NCBI RefSeq assembly: GCF_036242395.1
Contig: NZ_CP108458.1
Coordinates: 4,216,001 to 4,280,000 of the forward strand
Length of the DNA: 64,000 bases
Direction: 5' to 3'
From: Kitasatospora sp. NBC_01266
GTDB taxonomy: Bacteria > Actinomycetota > Actinomycetes > Streptomycetales > Streptomycetaceae
The position numbers and the translations under genes are program-made. Shown piece by piece: positions 37,239 to 45,944 of this stretch. The notes beneath the pieces are model-generated. The model had not been told where the DNA came from and made no database searches. It worked only from the letters and a program-made list of their open reading frames with translations. Position 1 is the stretch's first letter. Each line of letters opens with the position of its first letter.

Positions 37239-38071
37239 GCCAGCCGCTCCCACTGCTGCTTGGCCAGGTCACGGACCGTGTCCGCGGTCATCTGGGTGGT
37301 GCCGAACGCCTCCACCCGCACGACCAGGTCCCCGCGCCGGGTGATCGCCTGGGCGAAGTAGAACTGGTCGGTGGTCTCGAAGTAGGTCTCCGGCGTGCTG
37401 GTCGCCCGGTAGCCGCCGTCCATGCCGTTCGTGAACGGCGTCCCGCCGCTGCGGGCGGTCGACGCCTGCGCGAGCGCCGAGGCGGCGCTGTCGGAGAAGT
37501 ACTGGATCAGCTGGACCCGGTACTTGACCCCGTTCTGCTGCCAACTGGCCAGCGCCGCACGGCGGAAGCCGTCGATCAGCAGCTCCCGGAAGTCCTGCGC
37601 CGAACTGCCGGCCTCCTGGGCCAGTTCGTCGGTGCTCTCCCAGTCGCCGCTGTCCGCGGCCCCGAAGTCGTCCCAGTCCTGCGCCCCGGCGGGCTCAGGC
37701 AGCAGCAGCGGGCGCAGGTCGCCGTCGATGGCGAGCGGCTTCGGGGCGATCGCCGCCGAGGCCTGGGCGCTGAGGTGGGTGACCGGGTAGCCGGGCGCCG
37801 TGGCCGGCTGGATCGGCGGCAGCGGCGTGGGCGGGCGCTGCGCCTGGATCGCGTAGCCGACACCACCGCCCAGCAGCGGCCCGAGCAGCAGCGCGCCGGC
37901 CATCAGCAGCGCGGTCCGCGAACGACGCGCCGGCCGCTCGGGACCGGATTCGGGTGCCGGCGCCAACTCGGCTGGCGGCGTGGTGACTTCGGGTGGCGTA
38001 CTCACAGCTGACTCCTGCGCGGGCGGGACGACGGTCGAAGGCGGACCACTGCGGTCCGCGGCCTCAGCCAC
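37235..38071 (-). CDS. Single-pass membrane-anchored protein, paralogue 2 of 4
   Basis: A 278-residue protein: Pro-rich tail, helix (ALLMAGALLLGPLLGGGVGYAI, about 53-74), then an extracellular domain with LAIDGDLRPLLLPEPAGAQDW, a SSAQDFRELLIDGFRRAAL helix, and GDLVVRVEAFG near the end. GTG at 38071, overlapping the previous gene by 8 bp. The domain pattern (motif, amphipathic helix, then VQLIQYFSDSAASALAQA) suggests a common fold across the set. Unknown function. Confidence 0.8.
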   Translation of the reverse strand: MAEAADRSGPPSTVVPPAQESAVSTPPEVTTPPAELAPAPESGPERPARRSRTALLMAGALLLGPLLGGGVGYAIQAQRPPTPLPPIQPATAPGYPVTHLSAQASAAIAPKPLAIDGDLRPLLLPEPAGAQDWDDFGAADSGDWESTDELAQEAGSSAQDFRELLIDGFRRAALASWQQNGVKYRVQLIQYFSDSAASALAQASTARSGGTPFTNGMDGGYRATSTPETYFETTDQFYFAQAITRRGDLVVRVEAFGTTQMTADTVRDLAKQQWERLA

Positions 38072-38936
38072 CGCTGCCCAACCGGTCGTGCTGACGCTTC
38101 ATCGCATCCGCCAGCAGCGACGGATCCGGGTCGCCCTTCACGTACACGTGCACCTCGTACTCGACGTCACCGACCGAGCTGACGCCGACCATCTCGCCGG
38201 TGTACGCCTGCTGGTCCGGCTTGAAGAGGAAGCCCTTGGCCGAGCTGTCGCCGCCCACCGACATCGACGTGGAGTTGTCCCAACTGGCCGACTGGGCAAA
38301 GGCCTTCGCATTGTCGGCCGAGGAGAACCGCATCAGCTGGGTGGAGACCTCGCTCTGCCCGTCGCCGGTGCGGTACCGGCGGTAGGCCGCCTCCTGGTAG
38401 CTGTAGGAGTCCAGGATGCCCTGGGTGTCCGCCGGCTTCGCGTAGTTCTTGGCGATGTCGGCCACAGTGAGCGCGGTGCCGTCCGGGGAGCCGTAGGGCT
38501 CGGCGCCGTCCGGGACCTGGAGCAGGAAGAAGCGCAGGTCGCCGCCGTGGGTGTCGCCGTTGACGGTGCCGTGCAGGTTGCCGGTCGGCGCGGGGGCGAG
38601 TGAGAGGCTGGGCAGCGGCACCGGGGTCGGGCTGCCGGTCGGGGCCGGCTGTCCGGTCGGCTGGGCACCGGGCGCGGAGCCCGCACCGGCCGTGCCGAGT
38701 GCCGACGAGGCCGCTGACGAGGCCGCCGCCGCGCGGTGTCCGGGCCGGCCGACGGCGACCGTCACGGTGGCGCTGGCCGCGGTGACCGCGAGCAGCCCGA
38801 GGGTGGCCAGGGCGACGGTGGCGGCCCGCGGCAGTCGGCGGGACCGGACGGCGAGGTGCTGGGCCTCGGGCGGCTCCGTCGCGAGGACGGGCGCTTCCAC
38901 TGACTCGGCGTCAGCGGCGGGATCGGGTGCGGACAA
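38064..38936 (-). CDS. Single-pass membrane-anchored protein, paralogue 1 of 4
   Basis: A 290-residue protein that heads the set. A GGGGGAAG lies four bases before the TTG at 38936, so I take that codon; a GTG at 38978 has no ribosome site. Helix at about residues 40-62 (ATVALATLGLLAVTAASATVTV), a long Pro/Ser/Thr spacer and an extracellular domain with THGGDLRFFLLQVPDGAEP, YSYQEAAYRRYRTG and VEYEVHVYVKG. All four proteins keep DLRxxLLxxPxGA at the start of the outer domain. No named family. Confidence 0.8.
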   Translation of the reverse strand: MSAPDPAADAESVEAPVLATEPPEAQHLAVRSRRLPRAATVALATLGLLAVTAASATVTVAVGRPGHRAAAASSAASSALGTAGAGSAPGAQPTGQPAPTGSPTPVPLPSLSLAPAPTGNLHGTVNGDTHGGDLRFFLLQVPDGAEPYGSPDGTALTVADIAKNYAKPADTQGILDSYSYQEAAYRRYRTGDGQSEVSTQLMRFSSADNAKAFAQSASWDNSTSMSVGGDSSAKGFLFKPDQQAYTGEMVGVSSVGDVEYEVHVYVKGDPDPSLLADAMKRQHDRLGSGG

Positions 38937-39134
38937 CAGACTTCCCCCACGAAGTGAACGAGCGAGACGCGCGCGCACTGTCTGCCAAGCTCAGCCGCAC
39001 CGTCAGTCACCCGGAAGTATGAAAGATCGCTGTGTGCGGCAGCAACGTGAAAATCCGCCCCACTCCCCCATTGCTTCACCTATCGGACACGTCGTGATCG
39101 AACCGCAACTGTCCGGCCGGTCGACGACGGTCCG

Positions 39135-39950
39135 TCAGCCTTGCAGGTAGGCGCTGTCCCTGACATCGGTGATGAACATCCGCCCGGGCGCGTGGGTGAT
39201 CGCGAACGGCGGGCGCGAGCCGATCACCGCCTGCTGCGCCGTCACCCCGCAGGCCCAGAAGACCGGCAGCTCCCCCGGACCGATCGCCACCGGGTCGCCG
39301 TAGTCCGGCCGGGCCAGCTCGTGGATCCCCAACTCCTTTGGCGCGCCCACCTGCAGCGGAGCACCGTGCACGGCCGGCAGCCGACCGGTGACCGCGATCG
39401 CGGTCTCCACCAGCTCCGCCGGGATCGGCCGCATCGACACCACCAGCGCACCGCGCACCCGCCCGGCCGGCGCACAGTCGCGGTCGGTGACGTACATCGC
39501 CACGTTGCGGCCCTGCTCGACGTGGCGCAGTGGCACGCCCGCCGCCAGCAGCCGGCCCTCGAAGCTGAAACTGCACCCGATCAGGAAGGTGACCAGCTCC
39601 CCGCCGCGCACCTCGGGCAGCCCGGCGATCGACGGCAGCTCGGCCTCGTCGGCCGGTTCGCCGTCCACCCAGACCCGGTAGGCGGGCAGATCGGTGCGCA
39701 GGTCCGCGCCCGGCGCCAGGCGGCTGGTCCAGCTGCCCGGCGCGGTGACGTCCAGCACCGGGCAGGGCCGCGGGTTGCGGTCCGCGAAGAGCCGGAAGTC
39801 CGCGGCCCAGTCCCGGGGCACCGAGAGCAGGTTGGCCTGGGTGAAGCCGAGCGCCACCCCGGCGGTGGGCAGGTCCAGGCCCGCGCGGAACGCCCGCCGG
39901 GCCCGCTCGGGCGACCAGGCGGCGCGTGCTGCGGCGTCCTGCTCCGTCAC
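39135..39950 (-). CDS. DUF1445 putative hydro-lyase
   Basis: A 271-residue protein of the YcsI/DUF1445 family, whose member in mitochondria is D-glutamate cyclase. Visible marks are ALGFTQANLLSVPRDWA near the start, FLIGCSFSFEGRLLAAG with GC-S in the middle, and DYGDPVAIGPGELPVFWACGVTAQQA, FAITHAPGRMFITDV at the end. It would dehydrate or cyclise an amino acid derivative. GTG at 39950, with a GTG at 39959 also open. It follows the LLM gene by about 20 bp, so the two likely share a transcript. Confidence 0.88.
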   Translation of the reverse strand: MTEQDAAARAAWSPERARRAFRAGLDLPTAGVALGFTQANLLSVPRDWAADFRLFADRNPRPCPVLDVTAPGSWTSRLAPGADLRTDLPAYRVWVDGEPADEAELPSIAGLPEVRGGELVTFLIGCSFSFEGRLLAAGVPLRHVEQGRNVAMYVTDRDCAPAGRVRGALVVSMRPIPAELVETAIAVTGRLPAVHGAPLQVGAPKELGIHELARPDYGDPVAIGPGELPVFWACGVTAQQAVIGSRPPFAITHAPGRMFITDVRDSAYLQG

Positions 39951-39969
39951 CCCTCCCACTCTGCTCGGC

Positions 39970-40857
39970 TCAGCCCAGCTGCGCCAGGCCCTCGGTGGCG
40001 ATCCGCTCGAAGACGGCGAGGTCGTTGTCGAAGACCGAGCCGGGCACCGGCCAGTGGATCACCAGCTCGGTCATGCCCAGCTCGCGGTACCTCCCGGCCC
40101 AGTCCACGAAGGCGTCCAGGGAAGCCAGCGGCCGCTCCGCCGTCGACCCCTGGAGCAGCACCTTCGCCAGCTCCGCCACGTCCCGCCCCTGCGCCTCGCA
40201 GGCGGCCCGCAGTTTCGCCAGCTGCCCGGCGATCACCGCCGGTGCCTGCTCGGCCGGCACGTCGGCCGGTCCCTTCGGGTCGCCGTAGGTCACCCAGCCC
40301 TGCCCGTACTCCGCCGCCAGCCGCAGCCCGCGCGGCCCGGTCGCCGCCACGTACAGCGGCAACCGGGGCCGCTGCACGCAGCCCGGGATGTTCCGCGCCT
40401 CGACGGCCGAGTAGTACCGCCCCTGCTCGGTGGTGGCGTCCCGGGTCAGCAGCTTGTCCAGCAGCGGCACGAACTCGCCGAACCGGTCCGCCCGCTCCTT
40501 CGGCGACCACGCCTCCTGCCCCATCGCGGTCGCGTCGAAGCCGACCCCGCCGGCCCCGATCCCCACCGTCAACCGCCCACCGGAGATGTCGTCGACCGTG
40601 ACCAGCTCCTTGGCCAGCGTGACCGGATGCCGGAAGTTCGGCGAGGTCACCAGCGTGCCCAGCCGCAGCCGCTCGGTCGCGCAGGCCGCGGCGGTGAGGG
40701 TCGGGACCGCCCCGAACCACGGCTCGTCGCGGAACGACCGCCACGAGAGGTGGTCGTAGGTGTACGCGGCGTGGAAGCCGAGGTCCTCGGCCCGCCGCCA
40801 GATCTTCTGACCCTCGTTCCACCGGTGGATGGGGAGGATCACGGTGCTCAGACGCAT
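39970..40857 (-). CDS. LLM-class (F420-dependent type) oxidoreductase
   Basis: A 295-residue luciferase-like TIM-barrel enzyme. MRLSTVILPIHRWNEGQKIWRRAEDLGFHAAYTYDH, RLRLGTLVTSPNFRHPVTLAKE and VGIGAGGVGFDATAMGQ (phosphate-binding loop of the flavin or F420) are characteristic. The cofactor is probably F420, common in actinomycetes, but FMN cannot be excluded. Substrate unknown. The ATG before RLSTV at 40857 is used. It is followed by the DUF1445 gene and divergent from vapB-like 40952. Confidence 0.88.
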   Translation of the reverse strand: MRLSTVILPIHRWNEGQKIWRRAEDLGFHAAYTYDHLSWRSFRDEPWFGAVPTLTAAACATERLRLGTLVTSPNFRHPVTLAKELVTVDDISGGRLTVGIGAGGVGFDATAMGQEAWSPKERADRFGEFVPLLDKLLTRDATTEQGRYYSAVEARNIPGCVQRPRLPLYVAATGPRGLRLAAEYGQGWVTYGDPKGPADVPAEQAPAVIAGQLAKLRAACEAQGRDVAELAKVLLQGSTAERPLASLDAFVDWAGRYRELGMTELVIHWPVPGSVFDNDLAVFERIATEGLAQLG

Positions 40858-40951
40858 GCCACCGACCCTACGGGAGTCGCGTCGACCTCCCACGGACTGT
40901 CGAGCCAACGCAAGCCTCTACGGCTCACACATGATGTACTACACTTCTGTT

Positions 40952-41233
40952 ATGGATACACAGCGACCTGGCAAGACCCGAGTCACCAGTGTCTCCTTGC
41001 GCGCCGAGACTCTGGAGGCGGTTCGCGCGCGTGCCGGCAAACAGGGCGTCTCCTCCTTCATCGAGGAGGCCGTGCAGCGGCAGCTCCAGCGCGAAGCCAT
41101 CGACGAGTACATCGCCGCCTCCGAAGCCGAGCACGGCCCGGTCGATCCAGCCGAGGTGGCGGCCAGGGCTGAGCGGATCCGCGCACACCACGCCGCCCAC
41201 CGCGCAGAGGGCGCCCAGACGGATGCCGCGTGA
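40952..41233 (+). CDS. VapB-like antitoxin
   Basis: A 93-residue protein. The N-terminal KTRVTSVSLRAETLEAVRARA with a following GVSSFIEEAVQRQLQRE is a ribbon-helix-helix type DNA-binding fold; the tail is a helix (IDEYIAASEAEHGP, then Ala/Arg/His-rich) that would wrap the toxin. Its last codon overlaps the toxin start by 4 bp. The ATG at 40952 is directly preceded by TACACT (40940-40945, -10-like), so the leader is very short. It is divergent from the LLM gene by 94 bp. Confidence 0.82.
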   Translation: MDTQRPGKTRVTSVSLRAETLEAVRARAGKQGVSSFIEEAVQRQLQREAIDEYIAASEAEHGPVDPAEVAARAERIRAHHAAHRAEGAQTDAA

Positions 41234-41622
41234 GCGGCACCCTCGTTCTCGACAGCGAGGCGCTCTCCAAACTCTCCCGACGGCATCGCGGCATGACCGT
41301 TTGGCTGGACGTCGCTCGCACGCTGGACCTTCTCGTCGTGACGAGCGCGGCCACACTGGTGGAGGCGCGTGACCCGAAGGTGCCGCAAGCGGCGTTCGAC
41401 CACGCCGTGTCCCTGGTCAAGGTACGGCCCATCACGGAAGAGGTCGCACGCGCTGCGAGCAAGCTGCTCGCCGCCGAGGGGCTGCACGGGCACAAGTACG
41501 CCATCGACGCGATGCTGGCCGCCACCGCCCACCTGGAACACGGTGATGTGACCGTCGTGACCAGCGACACCGACGACCTGCGCCGGCTGTGCCGACCGCG
41601 CATCGCGGTCGAGCCCGTCTGA
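41230..41622 (+). CDS. PIN-domain toxin, VapC-like
   Basis: A 130-residue PIN-domain RNase. The acidic metal-binding set is D8 (LVLDSEALSKL), E45 (LVEARD), D93 (YAIDAMLAA) and D113/D116 (SDTDDL). It would cut RNA to block translation and be held inactive by the antitoxin encoded just before it. GTG start in a GTGA overlap. Length and layout match type II VapC toxins. Confidence 0.87.
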   Translation: MSGTLVLDSEALSKLSRRHRGMTVWLDVARTLDLLVVTSAATLVEARDPKVPQAAFDHAVSLVKVRPITEEVARAASKLLAAEGLHGHKYAIDAMLAATAHLEHGDVTVVTSDTDDLRRLCRPRIAVEPV

Positions 41623-41671
41623 CCGCGTCTCGGCATCGGTGAACGCGGATCCTCCTCGGCCTCGTCCGTCG

Positions 41672-41842
41672 TCAGGGACGAGTGGGCCCGAGGCCTTCGT
41701 AGAACGGGCCGTAGACCTCCAGGACGCGGCCCTGGGCGGGCTCGTCCACGACCACCCGGACCCGTCCACACTGTCCACGAAGAAGCCTTGCGGTGGCGGC
41801 TTCGTCCGTAAGCGGCCCTGTTACGGCACGGTGACGCGGCAT
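41672..41842 (-). CDS. Small hypothetical protein (56 residues)
   Basis: A short open frame that I judge likely coding: ATG at 41842 after an AGGA 5 bases upstream, and a clean acidic/aromatic C-terminus VVVDEPAQGRVLEVYGPFYE. Its third-position GC is high in the second half (typical of this genome) but lower in the first, with CTT, GTA, ACA and AGG codons. It is convergent with the PIN toxin gene. No family is recognised. The rest of the 41623-41976 gap has no other supportable gene. Confidence 0.5.
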   Translation of the reverse strand: MPRHRAVTGPLTDEAATARLLRGQCGRVRVVVDEPAQGRVLEVYGPFYEGLGPTRP

Positions 41843-41976
41843 GGATCCTGGCGGGACATCGGACCAAGAGAATTTTCACAGAGCGTCCGCCAGGTCTCCA
41901 ACGTGTGAGTGGAGAGGGGGGTGGGGCGCACCGTCCCGATCCGCTGCCGTGCCCGTGTTCCTTGGGGGATCACCCG

Positions 41977-42924
41977 ATGTCCGTTCGCTTCGCCCGCCGC
42001 CGCTCCCGCCTGCTGGCCGCCGCCGCCACCGTCGCCGTGCTCGGCGCCGCCATGCCGCTGGTCAGCGGCGCCTCCTCGGCCTGGGCCTGCGGTGACGGCC
42101 CCGCCACGGTCGCCCCGGCCGTGCCGGCGCCGACCGCCTCCGCCGCGGTGCACCAGGGGCAGGTGCAGACCGCCTACCTGCCGGGCATGCCCGGCACCAT
42201 CACCGCGGGCGGCAGCCCGATCGAGTTCGGTGTGGAGATCGGCAACTTCACCGGCGCGGCGTACGACAGCCTTCAGCCGACCCTCGGCTTCTACAACGAG
42301 GCGGCGGGCTCCCACCCGGGTGGCGGGACCAACCTGCGGCCCGAGGACTTCACCGTCCAGGTCATGACCGGTGGCCAGTGGAAGACCCTGCCGGTCCACC
42401 ACGGGTGCGACCCGGTGATCTACCCCGACACCTCGGGCCTCGCCCAGCAGCTGGACAACGGGCACGCTACGCGGCTGATGTTCCGCGTCGCGCTCTCCGC
42501 CAAGGCGCCGGCCGACCAGCACGACATCACCGTGTACCTCGGCACCACGCCCAACGGCCGGATCTCCTCGCACGCCCTGCACATCGCCCGCCTGGCCGCG
42601 CCGAGCAGCCCGTCGGCGAGCGCCCCGGCCAAGGCCGCGGGCGGGACGCCCACCAAGCCGGCCGGCCAGGCCCCGGCGCCCGCCAAGCAGCGGACCGCCG
42701 CCACCCCGAGCGCCGCGCCGGCCCAGGTCGCCGCGGTGCGGGCCGCGGCGGCGACCTCGCCCACCGCGGTCCCGAGCACCGCGACCGCCTCCACGAAGCA
42801 GCTGGCCTTCACCGGCGGCGGCTCCGACTCCGGCCTGCTGCTCGGCGCCGGCGGAGCCCTGGTCGTCCTCGGCGCGGGCGCGGTGACCCTGAGCGCCCGC
42901 CGTCGCTCGGCGGCCCGCCACTGA
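41977..42924 (+). CDS. Secreted wall protein with LAFTG sorting signal
   Basis: A 315-residue exported protein: signal peptide (about 1-37, SRLLAAAATVAVLGAAMPLV), an extracellular domain with GTITAGGSPIEFGVEIGNFTGAAY (an Ig-like start similar to the protein at 2637-3779), a Pro/Ala/Thr spacer (about 215-275), then LAFTG, a hydrophobic stretch and RRRSA. A class E sortase should attach it to the wall. GGGGGA before the ATG at 41977 sets the start. It has a single Cys in WACGDG and another in HHGCDP that may pair. Function unknown. Confidence 0.87.
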   Translation: MSVRFARRRSRLLAAAATVAVLGAAMPLVSGASSAWACGDGPATVAPAVPAPTASAAVHQGQVQTAYLPGMPGTITAGGSPIEFGVEIGNFTGAAYDSLQPTLGFYNEAAGSHPGGGTNLRPEDFTVQVMTGGQWKTLPVHHGCDPVIYPDTSGLAQQLDNGHATRLMFRVALSAKAPADQHDITVYLGTTPNGRISSHALHIARLAAPSSPSASAPAKAAGGTPTKPAGQAPAPAKQRTAATPSAAPAQVAAVRAAAATSPTAVPSTATASTKQLAFTGGGSDSGLLLGAGGALVVLGAGAVTLSARRRSAARH

Positions 42925-43166
42925 GGCCGGAGCCGGGACGGGCGATGCCCGACGGAGCCGCCTGAGCCCTGGTCGCCGACCTGGCCCGGCCAAGGGCTGA
43001 ACGGGCGTCATATCGTATGCCTACTGGTCGAAGCGCCTGAAACCACTGATGTTGGTGGAGGCTTCTCCGTAACTTTCCCCGCGCTCCGTCGTGAGTTCTC
43101 GACCGACTCATGAGACTGTCTCGGCACCCGCACCCGCCCCCGGAGCCCTCAGGAGACAGGTCTGCC

Positions 43167-45215
43167 ATGAGCGCCATCAACCGTCGTCGCTTCATCCAAC
43201 TGGCGGGCGGGACAGCCGCCCTGTCCGCGATGTCGACCAGCATCGCGCGTGCCGCGGCCATCCCGGCGAGCCGTCGCACGGGGAGCCTGCGGGACGTCGA
43301 GCACGTCGTCGTGCTGATGCAGGAGAACCGTTCCTTCGACCACTATTTCGGCACCCTGCGCGGGGTGCGCGGCTTCGGCGACCCGCGGCCGGTGACGCTG
43401 CCCAGCGGAAAGCCGGTCTGGTACCAGTCGGACGGCAGCAAGGACGTACTGCCGTTCCGCCCCAGCGCGGAGAACCTCGGGCTGCAGTTCCTGGAGGACC
43501 TGGCGCACGACTGGAACAGCGGCCACCAGGCCCGCAACAACGGCAAGTACGACCAGTGGGTGCCGGCCAAGACCGCCACCACGATGGCCTACCTGACCCG
43601 CGAGGACATCCCCTTCCACTACGCGCTGGCCGACGCGTTCACCATCTGCGACGCCTACCACTGCTCGCTGGTCGGCCCCACCGACCCGAACCGCTACTAC
43701 ATGTGGACCGGCTACACGGGCAACGACGGCCAGGGCGGCGGCCCGGTCATCAACAACGCCGAGGCGGGCTACTCCTGGACCACCTACCCCGAGCGGCTGG
43801 AGCGGGCCGGGGTCTCCTGGAAGATCTACCAGGACATCGGCGACGGCCTGGACGCGAACGGCGGCTGGGGCTGGATAGAGGACGCCTACCGGGGCAACTA
43901 CGGCGACAACTCGCTGCTGTACTTCGACCAGTACCGCAACGCCAACCCCGGCGACCCGCTCTACGACAAGGCCCGCACCGGCACCGACGCCAAGGCGGGC
44001 GAGGGCTTCTTCGACCAGCTCAAGGCCGACGTGGTCGGCGGCACGCTGCCGCAGGTCTCCTGGATCGTGGCACCGGAGGCCTTCACCGAGCACCCGAACT
44101 GGCCGGTCAACTACGGTGCCTGGTACATCTCCCAGGTGCTGGACGCGCTCACCGCCGACCCGGAGGTGTGGAGCAGGACCGCGCTGCTGGTCACCTACGA
44201 CGAGAACGACGGGTTCTTCGACCACGTCGTGCCGCCGTTCCCGCCGAGCTCGGCGGCTGACGGGCAGTCCACCGTGGCCACCACCGGGGAGCTCTACGCC
44301 GGCAACTCCGGCACCGCCGGGCCCTACGGGCTGGGTCAGCGGGTGCCGATGTTCGTGGTCTCGCCGTGGAGCAAGGGCGGCGCGGTCTGCTCGCAGACCT
44401 TCGACCACACCTCGATCATCCAGTTCATCGAGCAGCGCTTCGGGGTGCACGAGCCGAACATCTCGCCCTGGCGCCGGACCGTCTCCGGCGACCTGACGGC
44501 GGCCTTCGACTTCCGCCGCCCCGACGCGGACGTGCCCGGCCTGCCCGACACCAGCGGCTACCTGCCGCCGGACCAGGACCGCCACCCCAGCTACGTGCCG
44601 GTGCCGCCGGCCAACCCGGCGCTGCCCAAGCAGGAGCCCGGCCTGCGCACCGCCCGCCCGCTGCCCTACGACCTGGCGGCCGACGGCCGGGCGGGCGCCG
44701 ACGGACAGCTGCGGGTCGACTTCGCCAGCCACGGCGACGCGGGCGCCCACTTCCTGGTGACCTCGGCGACCCAGCCGGACGGCCCGTGGACCTACACCGT
44801 CGAGGCCCGGCGGCAGCTGACCGGCGGCTGGACCCTGGCGGCCGGCGCCTACGACTTCACGGTGCACGGTCCCAACGGGTTCCTGCGCCAGTTCCAGGGC
44901 GAGGCCGGCACCGCGGGCCTCGAGGTGACGGCGCGCCACGACGGCGGCAGCGGGCAGGTCCAGCTGGTGCTGACCAACACCGGTGCGACGTCCGTCGAGC
45001 TCACCGTCACGGACGCCTACGGCAACGACGGCCCCGCCACCCACCGCCTGCGCCCGGGCGCCCAGCTCAGCCACACGGCGGACCCGGGGCACAGCCACGG
45101 CTGGTACGACCTGTCGATCACCACCGACCAGGACGCCGGCTTCCTGCGCCGGCTGGCCGGCCACGTCGAGACCGGCGCGGCCAGCACCAGCGACCCGGCG
45201 ATCGCGACCGCCTGA
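43167..45215 (+). CDS. Tat-exported phosphocholine-type phospholipase C
   Basis: A 682-residue extracellular enzyme that removes the phosphorylated head group from phospholipids. The Tat signal is RRRFIQLAGGTAALSAM. The catalytic alkaline-phosphatase-like domain starts with HVVVLMQENRSFDHYFGTL; CSLVGPTDPNRYYMWTG and VTYDENDGFFDHVVPP contain the other metal and substrate residues. The C-terminal 200 residues are two DUF756 beta-sandwich repeats (GAHFLVTSAT..., then GLEVTARHDGG...). AGGAG at 43151 sets the ATG. It ends before a very long terminator. Confidence 0.93.
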   Translation: MSAINRRRFIQLAGGTAALSAMSTSIARAAAIPASRRTGSLRDVEHVVVLMQENRSFDHYFGTLRGVRGFGDPRPVTLPSGKPVWYQSDGSKDVLPFRPSAENLGLQFLEDLAHDWNSGHQARNNGKYDQWVPAKTATTMAYLTREDIPFHYALADAFTICDAYHCSLVGPTDPNRYYMWTGYTGNDGQGGGPVINNAEAGYSWTTYPERLERAGVSWKIYQDIGDGLDANGGWGWIEDAYRGNYGDNSLLYFDQYRNANPGDPLYDKARTGTDAKAGEGFFDQLKADVVGGTLPQVSWIVAPEAFTEHPNWPVNYGAWYISQVLDALTADPEVWSRTALLVTYDENDGFFDHVVPPFPPSSAADGQSTVATTGELYAGNSGTAGPYGLGQRVPMFVVSPWSKGGAVCSQTFDHTSIIQFIEQRFGVHEPNISPWRRTVSGDLTAAFDFRRPDADVPGLPDTSGYLPPDQDRHPSYVPVPPANPALPKQEPGLRTARPLPYDLAADGRAGADGQLRVDFASHGDAGAHFLVTSATQPDGPWTYTVEARRQLTGGWTLAAGAYDFTVHGPNGFLRQFQGEAGTAGLEVTARHDGGSGQVQLVLTNTGATSVELTVTDAYGNDGPATHRLRPGAQLSHTADPGHSHGWYDLSITTDQDAGFLRRLAGHVETGAASTSDPAIATA

Positions 45216-45230
45216 CGGCCGGCCGCACCA

Positions 45231-45290
45231 CCGACGTGACAGTGCGGTGCTTCCCGAGCCGACTCGGGAAGCACCGCACTGTCACGTCGG
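45231..45290. terminator. 28-bp-stem hairpin, bidirectional terminator
   Basis: The arms 45231-45258 and 45263-45290 are exact complements around a CCGA loop. It lies between the convergent phospholipase C (stop 45215) and PAP2 (stop 45297) genes. This is the longest perfect stem in the window. Confidence 0.85.
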
Positions 45291-45296
45291 TCGGGC

Positions 45297-45944
45297 TCAG
45301 CGCAGCGCCAGGAAGACCGGAGTGGCCACCGCCGCGCCGAGCGCCGTCCCGACCAGCACCTGGGCCAAGGTGTGGTCGCGCAGCGCCACCCGGGACCAGC
45401 CGACCAGCGCGACCAGGGGGTAGAGCGCGAGCAGCCAGGGGCCGTACGAGCAGGCGAGCATCGTGATCGCGCCGGACGAGACGGCGGTGTGCACGCTGAC
45501 CTTCCAGACCGTGGTGATCGCGAGGATCACCACCAGACTGGCCAGCATCGCGGCGACCAGGGCGATCAGCGCCGCCGGGGCGCCGCCGACGAGCAGCAGC
45601 GTCATCCCGATCGTCACCGAGGCCATGATCAGCGGTATCACCACCAGCCGGTCCTGCCGCCGCCGCACATGCCGGTCGCCCCAGTGCCCGCGCCGCTCGC
45701 CGAGCTTGATCAGCAGGATCGGGATCACCCCGGAGAAGAGCGCGGCGGTCAGTCCCCAGCCCACCCCGCTCCACCGGCCCGCGTGCCAGCCGATCAGCAG
45801 GGTGACCGCGATGATCCAGTTCTTCGGCTCCAGGCCGTCGGTGACCAGCCGCGCGCCGCGCGGTTCGGCTGCGGCTGCGGCTGCGGCGGCCGGCGGTTCC
45901 TCGACGGCGGGCGGGGCGGCGGGCGGGGTGGGCAGCGAGGTCAC
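45297..45944 (-). CDS. PAP2-like membrane phosphatase
   Basis: A 215-residue membrane protein with about six helices. KVSVHTAVSSGAIT and GWSRVALRDHTLAQVLVG are the C-terminal PAP2 motifs with the two catalytic histidines; the KxxxxxxRP motif is not clear. It may hydrolyse a lipid phosphate such as undecaprenyl or phosphatidate type on the outer face. The start is GTG 45944. It overlaps (GTGA) a 26-residue mini-ORF that in turn overlaps the upstream gene, so it is the last member of the XRE-linked set. Confidence 0.75.
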   Translation of the reverse strand: MTSLPTPPAAPPAVEEPPAAAAAAAAEPRGARLVTDGLEPKNWIIAVTLLIGWHAGRWSGVGWGLTAALFSGVIPILLIKLGERRGHWGDRHVRRRQDRLVVIPLIMASVTIGMTLLLVGGAPAALIALVAAMLASLVVILAITTVWKVSVHTAVSSGAITMLACSYGPWLLALYPLVALVGWSRVALRDHTLAQVLVGTALGAAVATPVFLALR

